From the NCBI GenBank assembly GCA_020226215.1, contig CM035226.1:89614895-89678894 (forward strand): a stretch of 64,000 nt of DNA. Reading direction: 5' to 3'. The stretch comes from Sindora glabra. Lineage: Eukaryota; Streptophyta; Magnoliopsida; Fabales; Fabaceae. Each line of letters starts with the position of its first letter. Positions within the stretch are counted from its first letter, which is position 1. The position numbers and the translations under genes are program-made. The notes below the pieces were generated by a model. The model had not been told where the DNA came from. It worked only from the letters and a program-made list of their open reading frames with translations, and did not search any database. Below are positions 10,943-22,769 of this stretch, piece after piece.

Positions 10943-12321
10943 TGTTAGGATCAAAAGCCATACAAGTACAACGGAATAAACCAATCCCAGCTAATGGATC
11001 TATGCAAAACATTAAATTAGAATATAGGATTTAGGCTATACCTTTCCGATGATTGCGGATTTTGTTCGTTGATCACCTCTTTGACTTCCTTTTAGCCAAA
11101 GACTCGAAGGTATCTACACGAACTAACAAATCACCAATGAACGTCCTCACGATCACTGGTTGGAATTCGTCTCCTTAGCCTCGTAATGCTAGCTACGCCT
11201 CTTCAAGAGTTATGATCAAGAAGAGGTGCTAGGATTTTTCTATACTATATGAGGATGCATGAATAATGAATTAACTATTATTATTACCTAACAAACCTAT
11301 TTAAATAGGAGTATAGAAAATCCTAACTAATTTGGACTTTGGTCCATGTATAATTATAGGCTTATTATTGGGCCTTATAATTATAACATAGAATTCTCAA
11401 ATATTAGGCCCAAACAATTTAATCCATTAATTCCAAATCCACTAGGCTCTAAGTGTGTGACCCTTCAAGCTCTCATTACATTGGCAATGATCATTAATCA
11501 TATTAATAATCATAAACAATGAGCAATGTCTAGCAATACATCATTGTTACCCAAGTAATGAGAAAGTCGGTGATTCAACTGAACCTTTACATATGATCAT
11601 CATCTATGTTTTTTTATCCTAGACATCTAGATTGAGCACGAGACATGAACCATGTCATTCTCGTATGCCCAATCCAAAGGTTTCTTGATTCCTAAGTAAG
11701 CTAACTGAAGTAAATACAATTGACATCCCATGTCAATTCATTTGAGCATAACCATACATTTTCTCAGCTTTACTTAATCAAGGGGCCCACAGATGTCTCT
11801 CCTATTATATAGGAGGAACAAATTCCATCTTGATCATACAAATCCCTCTGTATGATATGTGACATATCCAATAACTATTCTTGCATTCACTCAACCATAA
11901 GTGACATAGAGTAGTATCAAAATATGAAACTCATATGTAGGGGACCTTAGTGATCTCAAGTCAAAGGACTATATTAATAATAATTACTAAGAATCACCTA
12001 TGACACTCATATAACAATCGATGCAGTGTTCTTAGGATGGGTCAGTCCAGTATACAAGTTTTCTAACTTGAACTCATGTGTAAACTTAATATCTCATATA
12101 AGTCACTACACATGCTAATCTTAACATATCAAAACAACTCAATCCATAATAATATATGACTAGGGACATTTAAGAATGTAATTATTCTAAGGTTATTATC
12201 ATAATTAAATATATTACGTAGACAATATATGTATAAATATGATAATTGAAATTACCATTAAAATAACACGATTCAAGTTTACAATCATCTATATGATTGG
12301 TTTAAGGTATATACACTGACA
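10943..12321 (-). mobile_element. Solo LTR of a related copia family with 5-bp target duplication
   Basis: 1379 bp, starting TGTTAGGATCAAAAGCC and ending TATACACTGACA on the + strand. The flanking 5-mers are gtctt at 10938-10942 and gtctt at 12322-12326, a perfect duplication. The interior shares the layout and many phrases of the copia LTR at 7364-8941 (for example 'taggaggaacaaa', 'gtcagtccagtatac') but is clearly diverged, so it belongs to a sister family. It interrupts the integrase gene of the host element. Confidence 0.85.
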
Positions 12322-13201
12322 GTCTTTTAAACCATTTTAGAGATAATACAATTGAATGTAAAAGTAGTTGTTTCTAAAAAATGCCCATAAAAGGAAGTTA
12401 GAAGATTTATATAACTCATCATAAATCACACCATATCTAATAAGGTACAATTCCTCCTTTTTGAGACACCATTCCATTGTGACATTCCAAGTAGAGTGAG
12501 TTGTGATACTATACCATACTGCTTTAGATAGTTATCAAATTCTTAGCTTAAGTATTCTTCACCTCGATCTGATTGAAATGTTTTAATACTTTTGCCAAGT
12601 TAGTTTTGTGCTTCATTCTTCAATTCTTTAAACTTTTTAAAGGATTTTGATTTATGTTTCATAAGATACATATATTCGTATCTACCGAAACCATTAGTAA
12701 ATGTAATGAGATATTGAAAACCTCTTCTAGCAGATGAACCAATAGGCCTACATACATCATTATGAGACCTAATAGATTGTTAGCCCTTTCATTATGTCCA
12801 ATAAATGGAACTTTAGTCATCTTGCCTAATAAATAAGATTTGCATACCTCATATGATTCAAAATCAAATGGATCCAAAAGTCCATTTATATGGAGCTTCA
12901 ATATGCATTTCTCATTTATATGATCCAAATAACAATGGCAGAAATAGATTAGATTTAAATCATTTAATTTAAATGGCTTGATGTTTATGTTATAGATAGG
13001 CATTTCAAGATCAAGCATAGAAAGTCCATTAAACATTTGTGCACTACAATAAAACATTTTATTTGAATAAATTAAACAAATTTTATCCTTTATTAAAAAT
13101 GAAAAACTTTTCTTGTCCAAACAAGAAATAGAAATAATATTCCTGCTAATAACAAGCACAAAATAACAATCCTTTGATTCATTCACTAAGCCAAAAGGCA
13201 A
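12322..13201 (-). pseudogene. Copia GAG-pre-integrase and integrase N-terminal remnant
   Basis: A 180-codon minus-strand frame (13201-12659) survives. Near residue 90 it has a HCYLDHI stretch in place of the usual H..LGH, followed by LLDPFDFESYEVCKSYLLGK, the GAG-pre-integrase module. In the HHCC zinc site the second Cys of CxxC is Tyr (CKSY), so zinc binding would be lost. The N-terminal half (DCYFVLVISRNIISISCLDK) matches the sequence usually found between protease and integrase. The integrase core continues to 12322 in broken frames with stops. Confidence 0.85.
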
Positions 13202-13329
13202 GGATAGATGATGTGTTCCTACAGCTAAAGTAATAACTTTTTACTCCATTGCTAACTCATAGGCCCACTTCACCTTTAGCAAAAGTCCTACTCCTTTGAA
13301 GTTCTTAGACATTGGTATAAATATAAGAA

Positions 13330-14370
13330 CCACATCCAATATCTAATACCTAAGATGTAAAAATAGAAATATTAATTTTTATAACATAGATACTTGAAGT
13401 GAAAGTCTCATTTCCTTACTTTTTTTTAAATCTTCCAAATAAACCTTGTAATTTCTCTTCTAATGTCCAATCTCACCATAATTTCCCTTCTTTAGCCACA
13501 CCCCCTTTAGGTTTCAATGTAAAAGACCCAAACTTGGACTTGTTTTTAGATTTAGAATCCTTTTTATTCTTGCCCTTGCCTTTGCCCGTTTGAACTATTA
13601 TTATGGTATCAGGTTTAGCTTTTTGCAAATTTTATTCAGTAATTCTTAAGATGCTTAATAGTTCTAGCAGTTGTTTGTCAATTTCATTCATATTATAATT
13701 AATTATAAATTGACTATAACTCTATGCTAACGATTGTAGAATTAAGTCAGTGGCTAATTCTTAGCCCAATTGAGCATCCAATCTCTCAAGGTTCTCAACA
13801 TACCCAATCACTTTAAGTACGTGAGACCCGATAGGTTTCCTTCTACCAATTTGCACTAAAAGAATGCTTTGGTCACCTCAAATCTCTCATGTCAAGCTTA
13901 GCCTTCATAAAGCTTCTTAAGATGCAAGCATGTAATGAGTTTCCATGTTCTCATGTTGCTTCTAAAGCTCAGAGTCCATGGTAGCCAACATGAAATAATG
14001 CTTTGGTCACTTCAAACCTCTTATGTCAAGCTTGGCCTTCAAAAAGCTTCTTAAGATGCTCAAGTATGTAATAAGCTTCCATGTTTTCATGTTACTTCTG
14101 AAGCTCAGAGTCCATGGTAGCTAACATTAGGTAACCAATGTCTAAAGCATCATCATGATGTTTCTTATAAGCATTTTTTTTAGCATGGGGGCATTAGCTT
14201 TGGGTTACTGAAGAATAGGTTCCTCTAGGACATACATTTTTTGCTTATGTTTAAGGATTATCTTCAAATTCTTGTATCAGTCCAAGAAGTTTATCTTATT
14301 CAATTTGTCCTTCTCAAGGATCGATCGCAATGATAAATAATTTGATGCATTAGCCATTAGTTATCTATAA
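13330..14370 (-). pseudogene. Copia gag remnant with an internal duplication
   Basis: The minus-strand translation shows gag phrases in order: DWYKNLKIILKHKQK and YVLEEP (about 14280-14220), KKHHDDALDIGYLMLATM (about 14165-14105), HENMEAY and HLKKLFEGQ, then FEVTKALF. A 134-bp stretch is duplicated in tandem (13863-14131), so HLKKLFEGQ-FEVTKALF occurs twice. The zinc-knuckle end near 13500-13400 is decayed. Stops occur throughout. Confidence 0.8.
13863..14131 (-). repeat. Two-copy tandem duplication of ~134 bp inside copia gag
   Basis: Both copies start aatgctttggtcac (13863 and 13997) and end near 'agagtccatggtag'. They differ at scattered positions. The unit is not a multiple of three, so the duplication shifts the gag frame. 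Confidence 0.85.
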
Positions 14371-16140
14371 CAGAAATATGCAAAGTAAGTATCAAGTTTT
14401 AAACATTTAATAAATTTTTTTATTAAATACACATCCCGTTATTTTATTCAAATTAATAACCCTTACTATTAATTCAAAAAGTCATATTGTTGAGACTTTT
14501 TAGTAGGCCAAGATCTATATTTCATTAGGTTTTAAGTTAGCTTTGGCTTATCACTTAAATTTAGTTATTTAGGTAGCCAACACTTACTAATTGCATCATA
14601 TACAACTCTTGGATAGTAGGGTGAATAAAATTTATTCTAGTCCACCCTATGAACTAAAGCCCACCTCTATGCATCTAGGTCCCAATCCCATCGAAATAAC
14701 CTAGTTAAGTTAGACCTAATGTTTGACAATCGAATATTACTATTATTCAGTTATGTCTTACCAAGATAAATAAGGTAGTTTGCTTTGGTAAACTTACCTT
14801 ATGTCAATCGAAGCCTTTATGAGTACTAAGCATTTGAAGGTGTCGTTAATTAATACTGACTTAGTATTTGAGATGAAGGATTTAAATTAATTAGATCTCA
14901 CCATAATTAGCTTACTTTTTCATATATTATATCCAATGTATCTTATACATCATATGAATAAAATACAACATTGCATATATTATACAATAGATAAAACAAT
15001 TATATGCATGCTATCATTTAGTAAATGCATACTTATCAATATTATCACATAATAAAGATATTAAAATGTCACATAGTATGGCCCCAAAATCCTTTTTTCT
15101 AATAATATTCTTAAACTAACTCCTTAGCTTTTCTTTGTGTCAAATGCCTCAGCTTCTCCTTGTGCCACCGTAAGATGTTCCATTATGAATACAATTTTAA
15201 GGTAAAAGACCTGAGTTACATTTAGAGAGGAGTGAGATGAGAAGAGAATATACACCAGAAATAGAGGAAGGCATAACTTGTAGGTTGTATTTAAAATCTA
15301 GCCACTAAGATCTCTAAAGGCCATACTATGCAATATAATCATGTATTAGATACCACAATTGCTAATAGATATATATATAACAAGATAAATGACATATATA
15401 TTTTTCACATAATAAATCATTGAAGTCTTGTTTTAGAATAGTGTTTTATGAACAAAAATAAATTTTGAACCTTACGTAGAGTTAGCATGTGACAGTCTTG
15501 CTAGCTAGTTAGCAGGCGGGGTCAAACGGTAGCACCCTTATAGGATATCAAGGGCAAAGCCCTTAAAAAGGTAGACAAATTTCATTTCTCACATTTACCA
15601 ACCCTTGGAATTGTAACATAACCCTATTATCTTATCTGGTAATTCCGTTGCCATCAAAGAACACAAATTCATGGCTTTTAGGGATAAATATGTGAATCAC
15701 TATAATTCTTTGTTGTACTATGGCAACGATGGAGTGATTCATGGCATAGGCAGCAATATATATATATATATATATACACAAAACATATACACTATATGTC
15801 CAATGAATGTCGCATATTGCCAATCATCATTAAGATTGTGACTATATGGCAAATAGCATAGACATTCTATGCCTTTAAAATGCCACAGCCATTTAAAGTC
15901 ACTCAAAAATTGCAAAATGAAATCACATAGACAATATATGCTTTCCTTTTATGTCAATCACACAACAACAATATAAACATTTTATGCTTGTGAAATATTG
16001 TGTTCTCTTAAAAAGATGCTTATGAAATTCATATCAACATAGAAACTACAAATACAGAAGATATAATCCACATATGCGTAATTCAGAACAACATAAAAAT
16101 CTTAGAAATAGAAAATATAATTTATGTATGAACATCTAAT
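14371..16140 (-). other. Leader region of the minus-strand copia element
   Basis: About 1.8 kb between primer site and gag without a recognisable domain. It contains a (TA)n microsatellite at about 15756-15776. A 63-codon frame at 15632-15823 runs through that repeat and is not credible as a gene. Confidence 0.5.
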
Positions 16141-16152
16141 GCTCTAATACCA
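16141..16152 (-). other. Primer binding site, initiator tRNA-Met type
   Basis: The minus strand reads TGGTATTAGAGC, one base away from the usual plant copia primer site, one base after the end of the LTR. Confidence 0.8.
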
Positions 16153-16153
16153 C

Positions 16154-16325
16154 TATTGGATTTCACATGTATCATATAACGCAATGAAAAAATAGATTTT
16201 CAAAAATTGTGAAACCTTCCCAGAATAATGCATAAAGACATAGATTAATATCATAAAGATTATCTTTTAGAGTGCAGACCATGAATCATAAGCGCAATCA
16301 AGCAATCATGCCTTTACAGTATCTA
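16154..16325 (-). repeat. Truncated 5' LTR of the minus-strand copia element
   Basis: It matches the first ~170 bp of the LTR at 7364 (attggatttcacatg, 'aatagattttcaaaaattg', 'catgaatcataagc') and stops at 'tttacagtatct'. From 16326 the sequence is 5S spacer. The rest of this LTR is missing. Confidence 0.8.
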
Positions 16326-16822
16326 GACCAAGCAGCCCCACCCAGGTCTCAACAAAACTAACTCACTAGCTCACTTCAACCCATCCTATCCTAACACAAT
16401 CTCTCTTTCTCTCTCTCTCTTGCTCTCGCTTTTTCTTTTCTTTTGCATTCTTTATCTTGTTGGATACTCCTACTTGAATTCATCCTTTTCCATCATATCT
16501 TAGTTCATTTTAAACTTTATTGGAGGATTTGGCTGATTAATATAGGTAGCAAACATTCCTACCTTGACCTTTCAAAATTAGTCCTTAGGTGACTAGATTT
16601 AATTGACTTGAAATTTTTTATAGCAGTAAAAAATAATTTCCTCATTAATGCTCATTAATAGCTTACTAACATGAACCCCCTTATTTTATAGGCTCATCAT
16701 GTTGCATATTTTCACAAGAAGCCGGGTTGCTTCACCTTTTCATTGTAACATTATCACTACCACATAGTTACTAGGACCTATATTTTTATTTTTTTTATTT
16801 TCTTTTAAGAAGAACAAAAAGG
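16326..16822 (-). repeat. 5S spacer at the left edge, old type
   Basis: It begins at 'agaccaagcagcccc', equivalent to the mid-upstream spacer of other units. It then runs through a CT-rich tract (16391-16440), 'ggaggatttggctgatt' and 'gcttactaacatgaaccc', to the first decayed gene. This old-type spacer recurs at 16943-17564, 17685-18292 and in the detached pieces at 4870-5146 and 6741-6938. Confidence 0.8.
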
Positions 16823-16942
16823 AAAAGTATAACATGAGGAATTCCAAGAAGGTCACCTAAGCTAGTATTACTCTCGTCTAAACAAGCTTAACTTCAAAGT
16901 TCGGATAAGATATAGTGTATTAGTGCTAGTATCATCGCACTT
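16823..16942 (-). pseudogene. Decayed 5S rRNA copy 1
   Basis: Full length (120 positions) but with roughly 30 differences from the canonical gene by eye, including the 5' start and the internal promoter. Next copy starts 742 bp on. Confidence 0.9.
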
Positions 16943-17564
16943 GCCATGCATTGTATGAACATTTCTTGTATCCCTAATCAGTGCCATCCCTCAGGATGGA
17001 TGATTGGCCGGCCAGTTTCATTAGCAATTAGTGTGTGTCTGATTGGACCAAGCAAGCCCTATCCAAACCTTGAAGGAAGTGGCTCCCCTGCCCATTTCAG
17101 CCTATCTCGTCCTAATATCGCTTTTCTTCCTCTCTCTTTCTCTTTCTCTCTCTCTCTCTCTCTCCCTTTCCTTTTGCATTCTTTATCTTGTTGCATACTC
17201 CTGCTCCACTTGAATTCATCCTTTTTTATTGTATATTAATTCATTTTAAACTTTACTGGAGGATTTGGCTTAACAATATAGGCTACAAACATTCCTATCC
17301 CACCTCTAAAAAAAGTCTTGGGGTGATTAGCTTAGATTGACCTAATTTTTTTTTATGGCAAAAAATATTTTCCTTATGAGGGCTTATTGATAGCTTACTA
17401 ACCATGAGCCCCCTTCCTTTATTTCACAAGATCATCTTGTTGAGTATTTTAACAAGAAGCCAGCCCATTTTGCCATTTTGTTACAATGTTGTTAATATCA
17501 CCACCATGCTATTGCTATGACTTATTTTTTAATTATTTATTTTCATCTGGGAAGCGTAAAAAGG

Positions 17565-17684
17565 AGAGGTGCAATACAAGGAATTCTTAAGAGGTCACCC
17601 ATTCTAGTACAACTCGCACCCAAGCATGCTTAACTTCAAAGTTTTGATACGATCCGATGTATTAGGGTTGGTATGATCACACCC
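17565..17684 (-). pseudogene. Decayed 5S rRNA copy 2
   Basis: Full length, roughly 20 differences. The canonical GGGTG 5' start is kept, but the internal promoter is changed. The upstream spacer is of the old type. Confidence 0.9.
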
Positions 17685-18292
17685 ACTGTGTGTTGCATGA
17701 ACATTTCCCCTATCCCTTATCATCACCAACACTAAGGATGGACGGTTGGTTGGCCAATTCCTTTAATGATTAGTGGGTGCTCGATTGAGCTATGCAAGCC
17801 TCGCTAAGGACTCAAAGGAACCACCCCTCCGACTTACTTCAACCTATCCCGCCCCCAATGTCATTTCTCTCCCTTCTTCTCTCTCTTTTTCCTTTTTTGT
17901 ATTCTTTATCTTGTTACATACTCCTCCTACACTTGAATTCATTTATTTCCATCATACATTAGTTCATTTTAAACTTTATTGGAGGATTTGGCTTATCAAT
18001 ACGAGCTATAAACATTCCTAACCCCACATCTAAAAACTAATCTTGGAGTGACTAATTCCAATTGACATGAAATTTTTTATAACAGTAGAAAATAATTTCC
18101 TCATTAACATTCATTGATCACTTACTAACCATAAGCCTGCCCCCATTTTACAAGTTTATCATACTGCATATTACAATAAGAAGCCAACTTGCTTTACCTT
18201 CTTTTTGAAATATTGTCAAGATCGCTACCATGTAGTCACCGAGACCCATATTTCTATTTTTTTTTAATTTTCTTCTAGGAAAAGAAAAAAGG

Positions 18293-18371
18293 AAAAGTGT
18301 AACACAAGGGCTTCCTAAGAGATAACCTAAGCCAGTACAACTCTCACCTAAGCATGCTTAACTTTGAAGTT
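18293..18371 (-). pseudogene. Truncated 5S rRNA copy
   Basis: Only about the 3' two thirds of the gene is present, with 'cctaagcatgcttaacttt' as its last clear match. At about 18371 it switches directly to old-type spacer ('aacttgaaactttttgc'), so the 5' third and the upstream spacer were deleted. Confidence 0.85.
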
Positions 18372-18864
18372 TAACTTGAAACTTTTTGCAACGGTAGAAA
18401 ATAATTTCCTCACCACGGCTCATTAATAGCTTGCTAACCATAAGCCTCATTCCCCCATTTTATAGGTTCATCCTGTTGCGTGTTCTGATAAGAAGCTAAC
18501 CTAATTTTCCCTTTCATTGCAATGACATCGAGATCACTACCAAGCCATTGCCAAGACTTGTGTTTTTATTTTTTATATTTTTTTATTTCCTTTTGGGAAG
18601 CGCAAAAAGGAAATATTTTGAAGTTTAACCTGGAATTTATTGTGGTGGTAGAAAATAATATCCATTCCGTGGCTTATTAATAGTTTGCTAACCATGAGCC
18701 CACTTCCCCAATTTTACAAGCCCATCTTGTTGCATGTTATGACAAGAAGCCGACCTACTTCGCCCTTTCATTATAATGATGTTGAGATTACTACCACGCC
18801 ATTGCTAGGACTAGCATTTTAATTTTTTATATTTTTTTATTTCCTTTTAAGAAGAGCAAAAAGG
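18372..18864 (-). repeat. Two spacer-only 5S units without genes
   Basis: Two consecutive old-type spacer pieces (about 18372-18610 and 18611-18864). Each runs from 'gtttaac.tg.aa' through 'gtagaaaataat', 'ttgctaacca', 'ttgttgc' and 'aagaagc' to the pre-gene 'gcaaaaagg'. At 18610 the 5S gene is missing: 'gcaaaaaggaaatattttg' runs straight into the next spacer piece. They share the same junction phrase, so the shortened unit was itself duplicated. Confidence 0.8.
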
Positions 18865-18984
18865 AGGGGTATAACATAATGACATCCTAAGAGGTCACCT
18901 ATCCTAGTACTACTTTCGCCCAAGTACGCTTAACTTCAAAGTTCTGATGGGATCTAATGCATTAGTATAGGTATGATCGCACCC
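18865..18984 (-). pseudogene. Decayed 5S rRNA copy 3
   Basis: Full length with roughly 18 differences. From this copy rightward the upstream spacer is the newer type, with 'gtgctagctctgatcttta' and 'ttcacaaaataccc' phrases. Next copy 800 bp on. Confidence 0.9.
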
Positions 18985-19664
18985 GATATGTGTTGCGTGA
19001 ACATGTCTCCTATCCCCTTCTAACGCTATCCATTGGCACGGTCGGCCAATTCCTTACATAATTGGTGGATGTTTGGTTGGATCGCGAGGGCCCTGCCTAA
19101 GCCTCAACAAAACTAGCTCGCTTCATCCTATCCCATCGTTGTCTCTCTCTCTCACACCTCTTTTTTGGTATTCTCTATCTCATTGCATACTCCTACTCAT
19201 GGAGTTCCTTCGTGAAGGACCACATCATGGACTTCCTTCTAAAGAAGTGCTAACTCTAATCTTTATTCATATAGGTACCATTTTTATGAATTACTACTAT
19301 TATATTCACAAAATACCCTACTTTTTTTTACTGTAAGAATGCGATTGTCATTTAAGAACTTTGGAAGGATATAACTCCATCTTTAGTTAATTAATTTTCA
19401 CATGCGACTACTCATTTTTATTCATCTCTTCACGACATTTCAACAAGAAACATGAAATTTTGATTTTAGTGGGGTCCACTTGACCAGAAACCTATAAACT
19501 AAGATTAAAACTTTGAATGACCATAACTTTTTGCTCAGTTGTCCTATTAGGGCAAATTTTATGTCAATTTCATGTAACATTTAGAGATCTATGCACCTGC
19601 AACTAGGACTCATGTTTTCATTTTTAATATATTTTCTTATTTCTTATCGGGAAGCGTAAAAAGA

Positions 19665-19784
19665 AGGGATGCAACATAAGGACTTCCTAGAAGGTCACCT
19701 ATCCAAGCATTACCTTAGCCCAAGCACGATAAACTTTAAAGGTCTGATAGGATCTAATGCATTAGTGCTAGTATGATCCTACCT
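19665..19784 (-). pseudogene. Decayed 5S rRNA copy 4
   Basis: Full length, many substitutions in the A-box half ('acgataaactttaaaggtc') and an altered 5' start. Next copy 796 bp on. Confidence 0.9.
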
Positions 19785-20460
19785 ACCATGTGTTGCACAA
19801 ACAATTCTCTTATCCTTCTAGTGCCATCCTTCAGCATAGTCGGCTGACTCTATTAGTAATCGAAGGGCATCCAGTCAAATCGTGTGGAGCCCACCTAAGC
19901 CTCAGTGGAACTGGCCCCATTCGTCCCATCTCCTCATCGTCTCTCTCTCTCTCCCCTCCCCTTTGGTATTCTTTATCTCGTTGCATACTCCTCCGCATGG
20001 GCTTCCTTCATGAGGTACCACTACATGGACGCCCTTTTAAAGAGGTGCTAGCTCTGATCTCTATTTCATATAGGTACTGTTTTTATGAATTATTACTATT
20101 ATATTCACAAAATACCCTATTTTTTTACTGTAAGAATGCAATCGTCATTTAGGAACCTTGGAAGGATATAACTCTATCTTTAGTTAACTAATTTTCACAT
20201 GTGACTACTTATTTTTATTCATCTCTTTATGACATTTTGATAGTAAACATAAAAAATTAATTTTGATTGGTCCACTCAATCGAAAACCTAAAAACTAAGA
20301 TTAAAACTTTGAACAATTATAACTTTGCACTCAATTCTCCGATTAGGGCAAATTTTATGTCGATTTCATATAAATTTTTTAGATCTACGCGCCTGCAATC
20401 AAGACTCGTGCTTTTATTTTTTTTATATTTTCTTGTTTCCTTCTGAGAAGCGCAAAAAGG

Positions 20461-20580
20461 AGGGGTGCAATACCAAGACTTCCCAAAAGGTCAATGATTC
20501 TAGTAATACTCTCACCCAAGCACGCTTAACTTCAAAATTTTGATGGGATCTATTGTATTAGTGTTACTATAATTGCACCC
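20461..20580 (-). pseudogene. Decayed 5S rRNA copy 5
   Basis: Full length, roughly 25 differences; the C-box half is damaged ('ggtcaatgattctagtaat'). Next copy 780 bp on. Confidence 0.9.
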
Positions 20581-21240
20581 ACTATGTGTTACATGAATAT
20601 CTCTCCTATCCCCTTCCGGCACCATCCCTTAGCTCGACCGATTCCATCAGCAATCAAAGGGCATTTAGTTGGACCGCGCAGGCCTTGATGAAACCAGCCC
20701 GCTTTGTCCCATCAAGTCCCATCGTCTCTTTCTCTCTCCCTCCCCCTTTGTATTAAATTATCTCATTACATACTCCACCTCATAGGCTTCCTTCGAGAGG
20801 CAACACTTCATGGAATTCCATCAAAAGAGGTGCTATCTCTGATTTTTATTTCATATAGGTACCATCCTTATGAATTATTACTATTATGTTCATAAAATAC
20901 CCTACTTCTTTTTTTATTATAAAAATATGATTGTCGTTTAAGAATTTTGGAAGGATATCACTCCATCTTTCGTTAACTAATTTTCATGTGCAACTCTTCA
21001 TTCTTATTCACCTCTCTATGACATTCCGATAGGAAACATATAAATTTGATTTTGGTGGGGTTCACCTAACCAGAAATCTGTAAACTAAGATCAAAATATT
21101 GAACAACCATAACTTTGCGCTCAGTTGTCGAATTGGGGCAAATTTTATGTCAATTTCATGTAACTTTTCAAGATTTATGTGTCTGCAATCGAGACTCATT
21201 TTATATACTTTCTTGTTTCCCTCCGGGAAGCACAAAAAGG

Positions 21241-21360
21241 AGGGGTGCAACATGAGGAATTCCTAAGAGGTCACCCATCCTAGCATTACTATCACCCAAG
21301 CACGCTTAACTTTGAAACTTTGATAGGATCTGGTACATTAGTGCTAGTATGATCGCACCC
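21241..21360 (-). pseudogene. Decayed 5S rRNA copy 6
   Basis: Full length, roughly 17 differences; both ends are intact and the C-box is close to canonical. Next copy 788 bp on. Confidence 0.9.
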
Positions 21361-22028
21361 GCCATGTGTTGCACAAACATTTCCCCTATCCCCTTCTGGT
21401 GCCATCCCTCGGCTCAGCCGATTCAATCAGTAATTGGCAGGTGTCTGGTTGGACCACACGGGCCTCGATGGAACCGGTCGGCTTCGACCCGTCCTATCCA
21501 GTCATCTCTCTCTCCCCCTCCCATATTGTATTCTTTTATCTCGTTGCGTACTCCACCTTATGGGCTTCCTTTGTGAGGTAACACTTCATGAACTTTCTTC
21601 TAAATATGTGCTAGCTCTACTCTTTATTTCATATAGGTATCGTCTTTATGAATTATTACTATTATGTTCAAAAAATATCCAACTCCTTTTTTTTTACTAT
21701 AAGAATGTGATTGTCATCTGAGAATTTCGGAAGGATATAACTCCATCTTTCGTTAACTAATTTACGTGTACGACTGCTCGTTCTTATTCACCTCTCTATG
21801 ACATTTCGATAAGAAACATAAGAATTTAATTTCAGTGGGCTCCACCCGACAAGAAAACTATAAATTGAGATTAAAACTTTGAACGACAATAACTTTGCAC
21901 TCAATTGTCCAATTTGGGCATATTTTATGTTGATTTCATGTAACTTTTCAAGATCTACACATTTGCAACCAGGACTCATGTTTTTATTTTTTATATATTT
22001 TCTTGTTTCCTTCCGAGAAGCACAAAAA

Positions 22029-22148
22029 AAAGGTGCAACACGAGGACTTATCAAGAGGTCACCCAACCTAGTACTACTCTTGTCCAAGCACGCTTAACTT
22101 TGAAGTTTTGATGGGATTCGATGCGTTAGAATTGGTATGATCACACAC
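22029..22148 (-). pseudogene. Decayed 5S rRNA copy 7
   Basis: Full length, roughly 20 differences, mostly C-to-T or G-to-A. The bases past the 3' end have become a longer A run on the + strand. Next copy 741 bp on; the spacer between has lost the 'cgttgcgtactccacctta' block (after 22320). Confidence 0.9.
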
Positions 22149-22769
22149 ATCATGTATTGTGAGAACATTTCCCCTATCCTTTTCTAGCACTATCCCTCGG
22201 CTTTGCCAGTTCTGTCGGCAATCGGCAAGCATCCGGTCGGACCACACGGGCATCGATGGAACCGGCCAGCCTCGTCTCGTCATCACTCTCTTGCCCCCTC
22301 CCCCTTTGTATTCTTTTATCTCATCATCACTTCCTTCTACAGAGGTGCTAGCACTGATCTTTATTTCATATAGGTACCATTTTCATGAATTATTACTATT
22401 ATGTTCACAAAATACCAAACTCTTTTTTTTTTTACTATAAGAATGCGATCGTCATTTAAGAATTTTGAAAGGGTATAACTCCATCTTTTATTAACTAAGT
22501 TTCGCGTGCGACTACTCATTCTTATTCACCTCTCCATAATATTCTGACAGGAAACATAAGCATTTGATTTCGGTGGGGTCCCTCCACTCAGAAAACCTGT
22601 AAATAGTGATCAAAACTTTGAACGGCCATAACTTTGCGCTCAGTTGTCTGATTGGGGCAAATTTTATGTCGATTTCATGTAACTTTTCGAAATCTACGCG
22701 CCTGCAAAATCCCAAAGGCATTTTTATTTCTTATATATTCATGTTTTCCTGTCGGGAAGCGCAAAAAGG

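Larger units (their letters stand above)
7364..16325 (-). mobile_element. Minus-strand Ty1/copia retrotransposon, nearly full length but decayed
   Basis: Read on the minus strand the order is truncated 5' LTR (16325-16154), tRNA-Met primer site (16152-16141), leader, gag, protease region, GAG-pre-integrase, integrase, RT with YVDD, RNase H, polypurine tract (8954-8942) and 3' LTR (8941-7364). It carries a solo LTR of a related family at 10943-12321. Every domain has stops or frameshifts. Its left side sits in an older LTR fragment of the same family and its right side abuts 5S spacer, so it is nested inside the degraded end of the 5S array. Confidence 0.88.

Noticed and set aside
12659..13201. 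A host gene of 180 codons
   Set aside because: The GAG-pre-integrase signature and the surrounding copia domains show that it is transposon debris.
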